Shown in pieces: positions 52,039 through 60,612 of a stretch of DNA of 64,000 nucleotides. Position numbers and translations under genes: made by a program. The number at the start of each line of letters is the position of its first letter. The stretch's first letter is position 1. The notes below the pieces were generated by a model. That model was not told the DNA's origin and made no database searches. It saw nothing but the letters and a program-made list of their open reading frames with translations. Source of the DNA: TMED88 sp964515335 (GTDB taxonomy: Bacteria; Myxococcota_A; UBA9160; UBA4427); assembly GCA_964515335.1 (NCBI GenBank), contig CAZETS010000001.1, forward strand, positions 1 through 64,000. Direction: 5' to 3'.

Positions 52039-54111
52039 ATGGCGACCAGAGAGGCCCCGAAGCGCGTGCAGGCGCAGCGCCGGGCAACGCAACTTGCCGA
52101 CGAGTTGCGTCGCCACGACGAGCTCTACTACCAGCACGACCGGCCCGAGATCAGCGACGCCGAGTACGACGCGCTGCGCCGCGAGCTGATCGCGCTCGAG
52201 GCCGAGTACCCGGACCTGCTCGGCGACGAGTCGCCGACCCGGCAGGTCGGCGCCGCACCCGCAGCGGGCTTCGAGACCCACCCCCACCTGTCGCCGATGC
52301 TGTCGCTCGAAAATGCGATGGACGAAGCCGAGGTGCGGGCCTTCGATCAGCGCATCCGGCGGCTGCTCGGGGACGCGGTGGCCGGCGGCGACGCCATCGC
52401 CTACGTGGGCGAGCCGAAGCTCGACGGCTCCGGGGTAGAGCTGATCTACCGCGCCGGCCGCCTCGAGCGCGGCCTGACCCGTGGGGACGGCCAGGCCGGC
52501 GAGGACGTGACCGCCAACCTGCGGGTCGTGCCGTCGGTGCCCGACGCGCTCGCCCGCGACGGCGCCCCGATTCCCGAGGTGGCGTCGGTGCGCGGCGAGA
52601 TCGTGCTGCCGAGCGCGGGCTTCGTCGCGCTGAATGCGGCGCGTCTCGCCCGCGAGGAAGAGCCCTTCGCGAATCCGCGAAACGCCGCCGCCGGCTCGCT
52701 GCGCCAGATCCACAACATCGATCTCGAGCGCCTGAAGAGCCTCGAGTTCCGCGCCTACTCGCTGGCGGCGGGGGCGCCCGACCGAACCGACACCCAGTGG
52801 TCGATCCTCGAGGTGCTGCGCGGCTGGGGCTTTCTGGTCAGCGACGAGTCGCGCCGCTGCAACGACCTCGACGCCGCGATCGCGTTGCACGAAGAGCTGC
52901 TCGAAACGCGCAGCAGCCTGCCGATCGAGATCGACGGCACGGTGATCAAGGTCGACCGGCTCGACTGGCAGCAGCAGCTCGGGGCGGTGTCACGAGCGCC
53001 GCGCTGGGCGATCGCCTTCAAGTTCCCACCCGAGCAGGCGACGACCGTGCTCGAGGGGATCGAGGCGCAGGTCGGCCGCACCGGGGCACTCACGCCGGTC
53101 GCCAAGCTGACGCCCGTCCAGGTCGGCGGCGTCACGGTCTCCAACACCTCGCTCCACAACCAGGACGAGATCGACCGCAAGGACATACGGATCGGCGACA
53201 CGGTGGTGATCCAGCGCGCCGGGGACGTGATCCCCCAGCTCGTGCGCGTGGTGCTGTCCGAGCGGCTCCGCGGGGTGCGCGAGAGAGGCGTCTTCGAGCG
53301 CTATCGACTGCCCGAACGCTGCCCCGAGTGCGACACCGAAACGCTGCGACTCGAGGGCGAGTCGGTCACTCGTTGTCCCAATCTCGATTGCCCGGCCCAG
53401 CTCAAGAACAACCTGCGCCACCTCGCGAGCCGGGGCGCTCTCGACGTGGATGGGCTCGGCGAGAAGCTCGTCGATCAGCTCGTCGACGCCGGGCTGGTGG
53501 GCCGGCTCTCGGACCTGTTCGCGCTCGACGCCGAGTCGCTCGAAGGCCTCGAGCGGATGGGCGCCAAATCCGCCGCCAACCTCGTGCAGGCCCTCGAGCG
53601 CGCCTGCGACACCACCCTGCCCCGCTTCCTGATCGCCCTCGGCATCCGCCACGTCGGCGAGACGATCGCCGAGATCCTCTCGCAGCACTTCGGCGACCTC
53701 GATCCGCTGATGGCGGCCTCCGCCGAGGAGATCGAGGGCGTCGAGGGCGTGGGGCCGACGATCGCCGAGAGCGTGCATCGCTTCCTCGCAGACGCCGGCA
53801 ACCGGGCCGAGATCGAGCGACTGCGTGAACTCGGTGTTCGCTGGCCGCGGGTCGAGGCGCCGTCGGGCGACACCGCTGGCGGACTCGCCGGGCTGAGCTT
53901 CGTGCTCACCGGCACCCTCAGCGCCCCCCGCGACGCCTTCAAGCAGCGCATCGAGGCCGCCGGCGGCAAGGTGGTCGGCTCGGTCTCGAAGAACACCGAC
54001 TATCTGGTCGCCGGCGAGAAGGCCGGCAGCAAGCTCGACAAGGCCGGGAAGCTCGGCGTCGAAGTCCTCGACGAGGCGGGCCTGGAGGCCCTGCTCCCCC
54101 CCGAATCCTGA
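52039..54111 (+). CDS. ligA: NAD-dependent DNA ligase
   Basis: Seals nicks in DNA using NAD+. The 690-residue protein has the Ia domain (ELYYQHDRPEISDAEYD), adenylation site EPKLDG with Lys127, an OB domain, a four-Cys zinc finger (CPECDTETL...RCPNLDC), helix-hairpin-helix repeats (GIRHVGETIAEILSQHFG), and a C-terminal BRCT domain (GLSFVLTGTLSAPRDAFKQ). Length is normal. After KLDG the sequence is SGVELIY rather than the usual LAxSLxY, a variant worth noting. GGAGG at 52021-52025 precedes the ATG. It marks the return to housekeeping genes. Confidence 0.97.
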   Translation: MATREAPKRVQAQRRATQLADELRRHDELYYQHDRPEISDAEYDALRRELIALEAEYPDLLGDESPTRQVGAAPAAGFETHPHLSPMLSLENAMDEAEVRAFDQRIRRLLGDAVAGGDAIAYVGEPKLDGSGVELIYRAGRLERGLTRGDGQAGEDVTANLRVVPSVPDALARDGAPIPEVASVRGEIVLPSAGFVALNAARLAREEEPFANPRNAAAGSLRQIHNIDLERLKSLEFRAYSLAAGAPDRTDTQWSILEVLRGWGFLVSDESRRCNDLDAAIALHEELLETRSSLPIEIDGTVIKVDRLDWQQQLGAVSRAPRWAIAFKFPPEQATTVLEGIEAQVGRTGALTPVAKLTPVQVGGVTVSNTSLHNQDEIDRKDIRIGDTVVIQRAGDVIPQLVRVVLSERLRGVRERGVFERYRLPERCPECDTETLRLEGESVTRCPNLDCPAQLKNNLRHLASRGALDVDGLGEKLVDQLVDAGLVGRLSDLFALDAESLEGLERMGAKSAANLVQALERACDTTLPRFLIALGIRHVGETIAEILSQHFGDLDPLMAASAEEIEGVEGVGPTIAESVHRFLADAGNRAEIERLRELGVRWPRVEAPSGDTAGGLAGLSFVLTGTLSAPRDAFKQRIEAAGGKVVGSVSKNTDYLVAGEKAGSKLDKAGKLGVEVLDEAGLEALLPPES

Positions 54112-54132
54112 GGCCGGGCACGTCTGCCGGCG

Positions 54133-55791
54133 CTACGCCTCGAAGCGAAACGTCCCCGACTCGAAGCGCGCCGCCTCACCGACCAGACACGCCCGCTCCA
54201 CCTCGTATCCGAAGCGCGGGTAGTAGGGCCTGCGCTCGATCCGCCATTCGGCGGCGACGGGCAGCGCGACGCGCAGGCGCCCGCCTTCCGGAACGCGGAG
54301 ATGGGCCTCGACGCCGCCGTCGCGATCGTGCGCAAGCCGCGGCTCGAGGCCGGGCGCGAGCGGCAGGGCGAGCCGCACCGGGCGAGGCGCGCCCTCGAAC
54401 GAGTCCTGGATCTCGATCGCCCCGTCCCGAACCGCGAAGACGCGCCGGTGCAGGGTGTCCGGGGTCGACCAGCTCCTGCAGCTGGCAACGAAACGCACAC
54501 CCGGATCGACGCGCTCGAGCACGACGTCGGGCCGGCCGCCGACCCGATGCGCTTCCCACACCTCTGCCTGCTCGGCGCCGTCGACTTCGATGGTCGCGTG
54601 CGAAGCCGTGGCCCGCGCGATCCGTCTTCGCTCGCCGGGCACGTACTCGTACACGCCGGTGTCGGTGACGATTCGCGAGTCGCCGCACGACAGCTCGAAG
54701 GCAAGCGCGTCGCAGTGGGCGTGTCCGGGCTGGTGGGGCGGCGCCGGCCCGGCCAGCGACGCGATCAGCGTGAAGGGACCGGCCGCCAGCCGAGCGTATC
54801 CCGCGTCTCTCAGGACGCCCGGGGTGGCGGGCCGCGCAGCCGTCACACCGAGCGCCTCGGCGTACGCGTAGAGGTGATCCGGCTCCTGCGCGATGCCGAA
54901 CGCCGAGTCTGAGAAGAGCGCGATCTCGCCATCCGGGTGGCACACCACGGACAGCGCGCCGAGCATGCGCGACGTGGTCGTCACCAGCATGTCGACCAGC
55001 GATGCGGGCGCCCCCGTCGCCGGCACGCGCGCGAGATCGAGCAGGTCGAGCAGGCTCTCGAGCAGCAGCGCGTGGTACATCGGGCTGCGCTCCTCGTGCA
55101 GCCCGTCGGCGCCGATCTGTCGACCGATCTCCTGCTCGAGACGTCCCGCGAAGCTGCGCCAGCGCTCGGCGCGCGATCCCCGCAGCAGGAATCCCCCGAA
55201 CACGACGCCGATCAGGTTCGAGAGCAGGTGGTTGGCCTGGAGTCGGACCTCGAGGTGGTGCGAGAGCGTCCGGATCTGGCGCGCGAGCGAGCGGCGGATC
55301 TCGGCCCGGGCCGGCTCGTCGTCGGGCAGCGCCCCCGGCGTGAGCAGCAGCTTGCCCCACGACAGCACGCGCAGACAGGTCGGGTGCGGGTCCCAACCGA
55401 CGCCGCGGGGATGTCGACGGATCCAGTCGAGCATCAGCTCGAGGCGGAGCGCAGGCGGGACCACTGCGCCGCGCAGAAAGTCGAACTGGTGCAGGTGGTA
55501 GGCGAAGAGCGGGCCACCGGGCGGATGGTCCCAGTCGATCCCGTCGCCCCCGTCGAGTTCGCGCCCGATCAGCTCGACGACCGGGCCCGGGCGCAGCTGC
55601 GCGTGGTCGGGCGCCGCCAGGAACGGAACACTCACCGACGTTGCAGCCGTCGCTGGCACCGGTCCGGCCCAGGACGACGGCGACCCGATGCCACGCGCGA
55701 GGTGGACGAGCTGGGCGCCGAGCTGCGCCGGCCGAAGGTGGCGCACCGTGCGAACGACGCGGCCGAGGCGGTCGGGTCGACTCAGCGGCAC
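54133..55791 (-). CDS. heparinase II/III-family protein
   Basis: A 552-residue protein with the alpha/alpha toroid followed by a beta-sandwich of heparinase II/III and alginate-lyase-like enzymes. The toroid has QANHLLSNLIGVVFGGFLL (conserved Asn-His) and HEERSPMYHALLLESLLDL; the sandwich has PGHAHCDALAFELSCGD with a conserved His and DTGVYEYVPGERR. No signal peptide is seen, which is common for bacterial EPS-associated members whose export is unclear. It would cleave uronate-containing chains by beta-elimination. It overlaps rsmI by 10 bp. Confidence 0.85.
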   Translation of the reverse strand: MPLSRPDRLGRVVRTVRHLRPAQLGAQLVHLARGIGSPSSWAGPVPATAATSVSVPFLAAPDHAQLRPGPVVELIGRELDGGDGIDWDHPPGGPLFAYHLHQFDFLRGAVVPPALRLELMLDWIRRHPRGVGWDPHPTCLRVLSWGKLLLTPGALPDDEPARAEIRRSLARQIRTLSHHLEVRLQANHLLSNLIGVVFGGFLLRGSRAERWRSFAGRLEQEIGRQIGADGLHEERSPMYHALLLESLLDLLDLARVPATGAPASLVDMLVTTTSRMLGALSVVCHPDGEIALFSDSAFGIAQEPDHLYAYAEALGVTAARPATPGVLRDAGYARLAAGPFTLIASLAGPAPPHQPGHAHCDALAFELSCGDSRIVTDTGVYEYVPGERRRIARATASHATIEVDGAEQAEVWEAHRVGGRPDVVLERVDPGVRFVASCRSWSTPDTLHRRVFAVRDGAIEIQDSFEGAPRPVRLALPLAPGLEPRLAHDRDGGVEAHLRVPEGGRLRVALPVAAEWRIERRPYYPRFGYEVERACLVGEAARFESGTFRFEA

Positions 55792-56654
55792 GCGGCCTCC
55801 GGATCATCGACCGCCGCCGCCCGTTCGAGGGCGGCGACCGCGCGCGCGTAGAGGTCGCGCCTGGGCAGGCCGGTGCGCTCGGCGAGCGTGCTGGCGATCT
55901 CGCGGGCCCGCATGCCGCCGGCCGCGAGCTCGTCGATCGAGCGGGCGAGGGCCTCGTCGTCGACGGGCTCGGTCCGCTCGGCCTCGCCGGCGCCCTCCAC
56001 CACCAGCGTCACCTCCCCGCGCGCGCCGGCCTCGAAGCGGTCGGCCAGCTCGGCGAGCGTGCCGCGGACGACCTCTTCGTGGAGCTTCGTCAGCTCGCGG
56101 GCCACACAGGCACGGCGCTCGGCGCCGAGTGCCGCCGCGAGATCGGCGAGCGTCGCCGCCAGCCGCCCGGGAGACTCGAAGAGCACCAGCGCGGCGCGCC
56201 CGCCGGCATGGCCGGCGAAGAGCTTGCGCCGGGCGCCGGCGCGTCGCGGCGGAAAGCCGAGGAACGTGAACGACGAGACACGCAGCCCGCACACCGCCAA
56301 CGCGGCGAGCACCGCCGAGGCCCCCGGCACGGGCTCGACTCCGTGTCCGGCCTCCACCGCCGCCGCGACCAGTCGGCCGCCCGGATCGGAGACCACCGGC
56401 GTGCCGGCGTCGGTCACCAACGCAACGTGCTCGCCCGCCTCGAGTCGCTCGATCGCCTCGCCGAGCCGCGCCGACTCGTTGTGGGCGTGCAGCGAGACGA
56501 GACGCGCGCGGATGCCGTGGCGCTCGAGCAGCACGCGGGTCCGGCGCGTGTCCTCGGCGTAGACCACGTCGGCCTCGCCGAGTACGCGCAGGGCGCGCAA
56601 CGTCACGTCTTCGAGGTTGCCGATCGGCGTCGCCACGACGTGGAGCGTCCCCAC
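55782..56654 (-). CDS. rsmI: 16S rRNA (cytidine1402-2'-O)-methyltransferase
   Basis: A 290-residue tetrapyrrole-methylase-fold enzyme that modifies C1402 of 16S rRNA. Conserved blocks: VVATPIGNLEDVTLRAL, EDTRRTRVLL, SLHAHNES, LVTDAGTPVVSDPG and LFESPGRL. The GTG at 56654 is chosen because a GGAG lies about 10 nt upstream and the conserved protein starts there (VGTLHVVATPIGN). It diverges from yraN, a common neighbour. Confidence 0.95.
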   Translation of the reverse strand: MGTLHVVATPIGNLEDVTLRALRVLGEADVVYAEDTRRTRVLLERHGIRARLVSLHAHNESARLGEAIERLEAGEHVALVTDAGTPVVSDPGGRLVAAAVEAGHGVEPVPGASAVLAALAVCGLRVSSFTFLGFPPRRAGARRKLFAGHAGGRAALVLFESPGRLAATLADLAAALGAERRACVARELTKLHEEVVRGTLAELADRFEAGARGEVTLVVEGAGEAERTEPVDDEALARSIDELAAGGMRAREIASTLAERTGLPRRDLYARAVAALERAAAVDDPEAACR

Positions 56655-56749
56655 CGAAGCGTCTCCATCCGCTTTCTTCCCACCGGCGCGACCCGCGAGA
56701 GCTATCTTCCGGCCGATCCCCGATTCCGCGGTCCCGCGGAGAGCCGGCC

Positions 56750-57151
56750 ATGACGTCGCGCTCGTCGGCCCCGCACCTGGTCCTCGGCGCAGCGGGCGAG
56801 CATCGCGCCGCCCGCCATCTGGCGCGCCGAGGGTATCGTATCGTCGCGCGCAACGTCCGCGCGGGCGGCGTGGAGCTCGACCTGATCGCCCGGCGCGGGC
56901 GGCTGATCGTCTTCGTCGAGGTGAAGACACGGCGCACGACCCGCTTCGGCCCGCCCGAGCTGGCGGTCGATCCGCGCAAGCGCGCGCGGCTGCTTCGCGG
57001 CGCCGCGGCCTGGCTTTCGCAGCACGGCTGCGGCCGAGCGAGCGTGCGCTTCGATGTCGTGGCGTGCGAGGTGGGACCCGGCCCCGACGGACGGGAGCAC
57101 TGGTCGGTGCGGCACATTCCCGGCGCATTCGATGCGGGCGACGGCGCGTGA
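56750..57151 (+). CDS. yraN: YraN-family (UPF0102) nuclease-fold protein
   Basis: A 133-residue protein of the YraN family, related to Holliday-junction-resolvase-like nucleases. The key motif VELDLIARRGRLIVFVEVKTR contains the acidic and lysine active-site residues. Usually linked to rsmI, here divergent from it by 95 bp. The precise role is not established. GGAGAG lies just ahead of the ATG. Confidence 0.93.
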   Translation: MTSRSSAPHLVLGAAGEHRAARHLARRGYRIVARNVRAGGVELDLIARRGRLIVFVEVKTRRTTRFGPPELAVDPRKRARLLRGAAAWLSQHGCGRASVRFDVVACEVGPGPDGREHWSVRHIPGAFDAGDGA

Positions 57152-57247
57152 CGCGCGCCGCGGACCGGCACCCCGGACTTTCGACCGAAGCGGACTGCTA
57201 AGCTCCCGCGCCCGGCGATTGGCGCCGGAAGGATGGGGGAGACGAGC

Positions 57248-57622
57248 GTGGCGGGCGATCCGGGACGGCGCGTCGACAAGCCGTGGGGGCATGAGCTGAT
57301 CTGGGCCCGCACCGACCGTTACGTGGGCAAGATCATCTCGATCGAGCCCGGCAAGCGGCTCTCGCTTCAAAAGCACCTGCAGAAGGACGAGAGCGTGCTG
57401 GTCCTGCGCGGCACGCTGCGACTGCACCTCGAGAACGACGCCGGCAAGGTCGAGACCCACGACCTCTCACCGGGCGAGCACAGCCGGGTGCCGGTGGGTC
57501 GCATCCACCGCTTCGAGGCACTCGCCGAGACGGTCGAGGTGGTCGAGGTCTCGACGCCCGAGCTCGACGACGTGGTGCGCCTGGAAGACGACTACGACCG
57601 CGAGGGCACGAGCGAGCCCTGA
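57248..57622 (+). CDS. cupin, mannose-6-phosphate isomerase-like
   Basis: A 124-residue single-domain cupin resembling the phosphomannose isomerase module of bifunctional ManC proteins. It starts VDKPWGHELIW shortly after the N-terminus, with KIISIEPGKRLSLQKHLQKDE (metal-binding His/Glu region; only one of the two usual histidines of HxH is clear) and LSPGEHSRVPVGRIHRFEA. GTG at 57248 has GGGGGAGA upstream; ATG 57233 has no spacing. It could supply mannose-6-phosphate for the GDP-mannose branch, since ManC here lacks this domain; the reaction is inferred. Confidence 0.75.
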   Translation: MAGDPGRRVDKPWGHELIWARTDRYVGKIISIEPGKRLSLQKHLQKDESVLVLRGTLRLHLENDAGKVETHDLSPGEHSRVPVGRIHRFEALAETVEVVEVSTPELDDVVRLEDDYDREGTSEP

Positions 57623-57637
57623 CCGGGGAGCGGTCAG
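57619..57637. terminator. convergent stop-to-stop hairpin (cupin/rplS)
   Basis: CTGACC-ggggagc-GGTCAG contains both stop codons, of the cupin gene and of rplS. With no T-run on either side, any terminator function is uncertain; it may be a bidirectional stabilising stem. Confidence 0.25.
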
Positions 57638-58278
57638 CTCTCGCTGGTCTCCTCCGCGCTCTCTGCCCCATCGGCCTCGCTGGAGGCGGCATCCTCCTCG
57701 GCCGCGGGCGGCGGCTCGGCGGCCTTGCGCTTCGACTCGCCGGCGGCGAGCGTCTTCTTGCGCTTGGCCTTCTCCTGCGCCTTCGCCTTCTTGCGGGCCT
57801 TGCCCTTGAGCGCCTTGCCCTTCGCGGGCGTCTCCTCGGCGACCTCTTCCACGGGCGCCTCGGCGGCGACCTCCTCGGCGGCCGGCTCCTCGTCGCGCGC
57901 CGCGATGGCGTCGGGCGAGAGCAGATCGGACAGGTCACGCACCTTGCTGTGCAGGCGCGCCTTCTTGCCGCTCAGGTTGCGCAGGTAGTAGAGACGCGAG
58001 CGCCGCACGTAGCCACGGCTCTTGATCTCGACCTTCGTGACCAGCGGCGACTGCACGGGAAAGATGCGCTCGACGCCGACGCCGCTCGCGATCTTGCGCA
58101 CCGTGAAGGTCTCGCTCGCGCCACCGCCGCGGCGCCGGATCACGAGGCCCTCGAAGACCTGGATGCGCTCCTTCTCGCCTTCGCGAACGCGAACGTGCAC
58201 GCGCACCGCATCGCCCACCCGGAACGGCGGCAGGTCGCTGCGGAGCGTCTCCTTCTCGATGAAGTCCAGGCTCTTCAT
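57634..58278 (-). CDS. rplS: 50S ribosomal protein L19 with long C-terminal tail
   Basis: Residues about 1-125 are a normal L19: MKSLDFIEKE, FRVGDAVRVHVRVREGEKER, IQVFEGLVIRRRGGGAS, SRGYVRRSRLYYLRNLSGKKA. The protein then continues for about 90 residues, first acidic (EEPAAEEVAAEAPVEEVAEE), then lysine-rich (KGKARKKAKAQEKAKRKK), then acidic to the end. Typical L19 has 115-130 residues, so total length of 214 is unusual. The start at 58278 is fixed by homology. Last gene of the rpsP-khpA-rimM-trmD-rplS operon. Confidence 0.95.
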   Translation of the reverse strand: MKSLDFIEKETLRSDLPPFRVGDAVRVHVRVREGEKERIQVFEGLVIRRRGGGASETFTVRKIASGVGVERIFPVQSPLVTKVEIKSRGYVRRSRLYYLRNLSGKKARLHSKVRDLSDLLSPDAIAARDEEPAAEEVAAEAPVEEVAEETPAKGKALKGKARKKAKAQEKAKRKKTLAAGESKRKAAEPPPAAEEDAASSEADGAESAEETSES

Positions 58279-58329
58279 GGTGCTGTAGCTCCCTGTCGAA
58301 TCGTTGCCCGCGCTCAGCGCGCGCACCGC

Positions 58330-59058
58330 TCACTCGTCTCGATCGCGGCTGTCACTCTCCCGGTGCTCGCCCCGGGCGAGCAGATCCGGACGTCGAAGGC
58401 GGGTTCGCTCGAGGGCCTGCTCGCGTCGCCAGCGGGCGATCACAGCATGGTCTCCGGACCGGAGCACCTCGGGCACCGCGTGGCCGCGGAATTCGGGCGG
58501 CCGAGTATAGTGCGGCCCCTCGAGAAGATCCTCCCCGAACGAGTCGAGAAGTGGGGAGGCCGGGTTGCCGAGCACCCCGGGCAGCAGTCGCACCAGCCCT
58601 TCGATCACCACCATGGCCGGCACCTCGCCGCCGGAGAGCACGTAGTCGCCGATCGAGAGCTCGTCGTCCACCGCGAGGTCGAGGACCCGTTGGTCGATGC
58701 CCTCGTACCGGCCGCACACCAGCAGCAGCCGGCCGGCGCCAGCCAGATCGGCGAGGCCGCGCTGGTCGAGTCGGCGGCCCTGGGGCGAGAGGGCGACGAC
58801 GCGGGTCGTCCGGTCGGGGCCTTTTTCGCCGGCCAGCGCCTCGATGGCGGGGACGAGGGGCTCCGGCCGCATCACCATGCCGGGTCCGCCCCCGTAGGGA
58901 CTGTCGTCGACGGTCCGGTGCCGGTCGGTCGCCCAGTCGCGCAGGTCGTGGACGGCGATCTCCGCCAGCCCGCGCTCACGGGCGAGCCCCACGAAGGACG
59001 CGGCGAGGAACGGCTCGAAGAGCCCCGGAAAGATCGTCAGCACGTCGATCCGGATCAC
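58330..59058 (-). CDS. trmD: tRNA (guanosine37-N1)-methyltransferase
   Basis: A 242-residue SPOUT methyltransferase that makes m1G37 in tRNA and prevents frameshifting. Blocks: IRIDVLTIFPGLFEPF, DDSPYGGGPGMVMRPEP, LLLVCGRYEGIDQRV and GDYVLSGGEVPAMVVIE, which form the trefoil knot. Its ATG overlaps the rimM stop (ATGA). Confidence 0.97.
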   Translation of the reverse strand: MIRIDVLTIFPGLFEPFLAASFVGLARERGLAEIAVHDLRDWATDRHRTVDDSPYGGGPGMVMRPEPLVPAIEALAGEKGPDRTTRVVALSPQGRRLDQRGLADLAGAGRLLLVCGRYEGIDQRVLDLAVDDELSIGDYVLSGGEVPAMVVIEGLVRLLPGVLGNPASPLLDSFGEDLLEGPHYTRPPEFRGHAVPEVLRSGDHAVIARWRREQALERTRLRRPDLLARGEHRESDSRDRDE

Positions 59059-59615
59059 GACCCACCCCGCGAGCCCGGTTCGTCCACTGCTTCGATCAGC
59101 CCGGGGATCGCGTCCACCACGATGCGCCGCGCCTCGCGGTCCACCCGGGTCATGATCTCGCGCACGGTGGGAATCAGCACCTGCCCACCGGGTCCGCCCT
59201 CGACCACCAGCACGTCGTGGCGACCGGTGTCCCAGAGCTCGCGCACGACGCCGACCTCGTCACCGGCCTGGGTCTCCACCGTACAGCCGATCAGCTCGTG
59301 CCAGTAGAAGTCGTCTTCGCCGAGCGGCTCGAGGTCGTCCGCCTCGACGAGCACCACCGATCCGCGCAGGGCCTCGGCGGCCTCGCGATCGGCGATGCCT
59401 TCGAGGGCGAGCCGCGCCTCGCCGGGACGGCCGCTGCCCACCCGCTCCACCACGTAGACGCGAGCGCTGGCATCGTCGCGCCCCTCGCCGAGCCAGACGC
59501 GGTCGACGCTCTCCAGCGTACCCGGCCCGTCGCCGAACCAGCGCACGCGCACTTCGCCCCGCAGCGCGTGCGCGCCCACCACCCGCCCGACCTCGACGCG
59601 TCGTCGATCCTTCAC
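59055..59615 (-). CDS. rimM: 16S rRNA processing protein RimM
   Basis: A 186-residue 30S maturation factor binding S19. The N-terminal RimM domain has VEVGRVVGAHALRGEVRVR, and the C-terminal PRC-barrel has DDFYWHELIGCTVETQAGD and DVLVVEGGPGGQVLIPTV. It is followed with overlap by trmD, and preceded by a 160-bp gap with a hairpin after khpA. Confidence 0.95.
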   Translation of the reverse strand: MKDRRRVEVGRVVGAHALRGEVRVRWFGDGPGTLESVDRVWLGEGRDDASARVYVVERVGSGRPGEARLALEGIADREAAEALRGSVVLVEADDLEPLGEDDFYWHELIGCTVETQAGDEVGVVRELWDTGRHDVLVVEGGPGGQVLIPTVREIMTRVDREARRIVVDAIPGLIEAVDEPGSRGGS

Positions 59616-59738
59616 GGATGGACCCCGTCGGCGTCGCCGCTACGCGAGATCGGCGCGTACGCGGCCGCCAGGCGGCAGCGGCGCGTGGCACGACTCTCCG
59701 ACCGCACGCGACCCGACACCTGCAAGAGACAAGCTCGT

Positions 59739-59763
59739 GTCGATGGCAGCGACGCCCATCGAC
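59739..59763 (-). promoter_or_regulatory. intercistronic hairpin between khpA and rimM
   Basis: Perfect 8-bp inverted repeat GTCGATGG-cagcgacgc-CCATCGAC starting 12 nt after the khpA stop on the minus strand. No U-run follows, so it looks like a processing or attenuation site rather than a full terminator. The rest of the 59616-59775 gap shows no gene. Confidence 0.4.
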
Positions 59764-59775
59764 AGCAGCGACCCT

Positions 59776-60015
59776 TCAGTCGACGATGTCGAGCCGCAGG
59801 TTCGCGCCGCCGGCCGACTTGCCGAGCAGCGCTCGCATCGCCTTGGCGACACGGCCCTGCCGGCCGATCACACGACCGCGGTCGTCGGGAGCGGTCTCGA
59901 GCTCGAGGGTGCGACCGTCTTCGCCGACGGTCACCTCCACGGCCTCGACGTCGTCGACGAGCGACTTCGCGATGAACCCGACGAGCTCGACCCCGCGCTC
60001 CGCAGCAGCCGCCAT
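59776..60015 (-). CDS. khpA: KH-domain RNA-binding protein
   Basis: A 79-residue single KH-domain protein (KhpA/YlqC type). The GxxG RNA-binding loop is in GRVIGRQGRVAKAMRALL. It is located between rpsP and rimM, its standard place in many bacteria outside gamma- and betaproteobacteria. Its start overlaps the rpsP stop by one base. Confidence 0.93.
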   Translation of the reverse strand: MAAAAERGVELVGFIAKSLVDDVEAVEVTVGEDGRTLELETAPDDRGRVIGRQGRVAKAMRALLGKSAGGANLRLDIVD

Positions 60016-60278
60016 CAGCTCACCCCGGCGGCGGCGGCGCCGCGTCGGCGAGCGCGCTTCATCAGCGTGCGCACCGTGTCGGTCAGCTGCGCGCCCTTGC
60101 CGACCCAGGACTCGATGCCCTCGAAGTCGAGCTGCAGGACCTCCTCGCCCGGCCGCGGGTCGTAGTAGCCGAGGAACTGCAGGGGCCGACCATCGCGCTG
60201 CTTGCGCGAGTCGATCGCGGTGACGCGATAGAAGGGGCGCTTCTTCGAGCCGCCGCGGGTCAGTCTGATCTTCACCAT
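60015..60278 (-). CDS. rpsP: 30S ribosomal protein S16
   Basis: An 87-residue S16: MVKIRLTRGGSKKRPFYRV, then FLGYYDPRPGEE and GAQLTDTVRTLMKRA. First gene of the operon. The start is fixed by homology; an upstream in-frame extension is non-conserved. ffh, often upstream, is not found here. Confidence 0.96.
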   Translation of the reverse strand: MVKIRLTRGGSKKRPFYRVTAIDSRKQRDGRPLQFLGYYDPRPGEEVLQLDFEGIESWVGKGAQLTDTVRTLMKRARRRGAAAAGVS

Positions 60279-60399
60279 GGGCGGAAAATCCTCGTCGGAT
60301 ACGGGTTTGCGGCCGTTGCCGGCCGGCAGAGGGCGAGCAAGGCTAGGAGATCGCCCCGGCGGGGTCAACCAAGGTGGCGGGCCGGCGTCCGCGGACAGG

Positions 60400-60612
60400 C
60401 TAGAGGCCGAGGCGCGTGCGGTCCTTCTTCTCGAAGCACTCGGGACACGCGTACATCACCGCGTGCGGGGTCTGTAGCCGCTCGTATTCGCCGTCGAGGG
60501 CGACGCGCCGCACGCTCGGCACCTCGCGCTGGCAGAAATCGCACGCCATCACGGAAGGCGTCGCGCCCTCCCCCCCTGCTTGGGCTTCCACGTCGCGCTC
60601 GGCATCCGTCAT
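60400..60612 (-). CDS. small zinc-ribbon protein
   Basis: A 70-residue protein with two CxxC pairs, CDFCQREV and CPECFEKKD, spaced by about 30 residues, a probable single zinc ribbon. I do not recognise the family. It overlaps the DciA-like gene by 4 nt (stop/ATG region) and lies 121 bp upstream of rpsP. Function unknown; may bind nucleic acid or protein. Confidence 0.75.
   Translation of the reverse strand: MTDAERDVEAQAGGEGATPSVMACDFCQREVPSVRRVALDGEYERLQTPHAVMYACPECFEKKDRTRLGL

Noticed and set aside
51049..52890. A 613-residue kinase with a long N-terminus
   Set aside because: The N-terminal half is antisense to ligA and has no domain; conserved kinase sequence starts after 51903.
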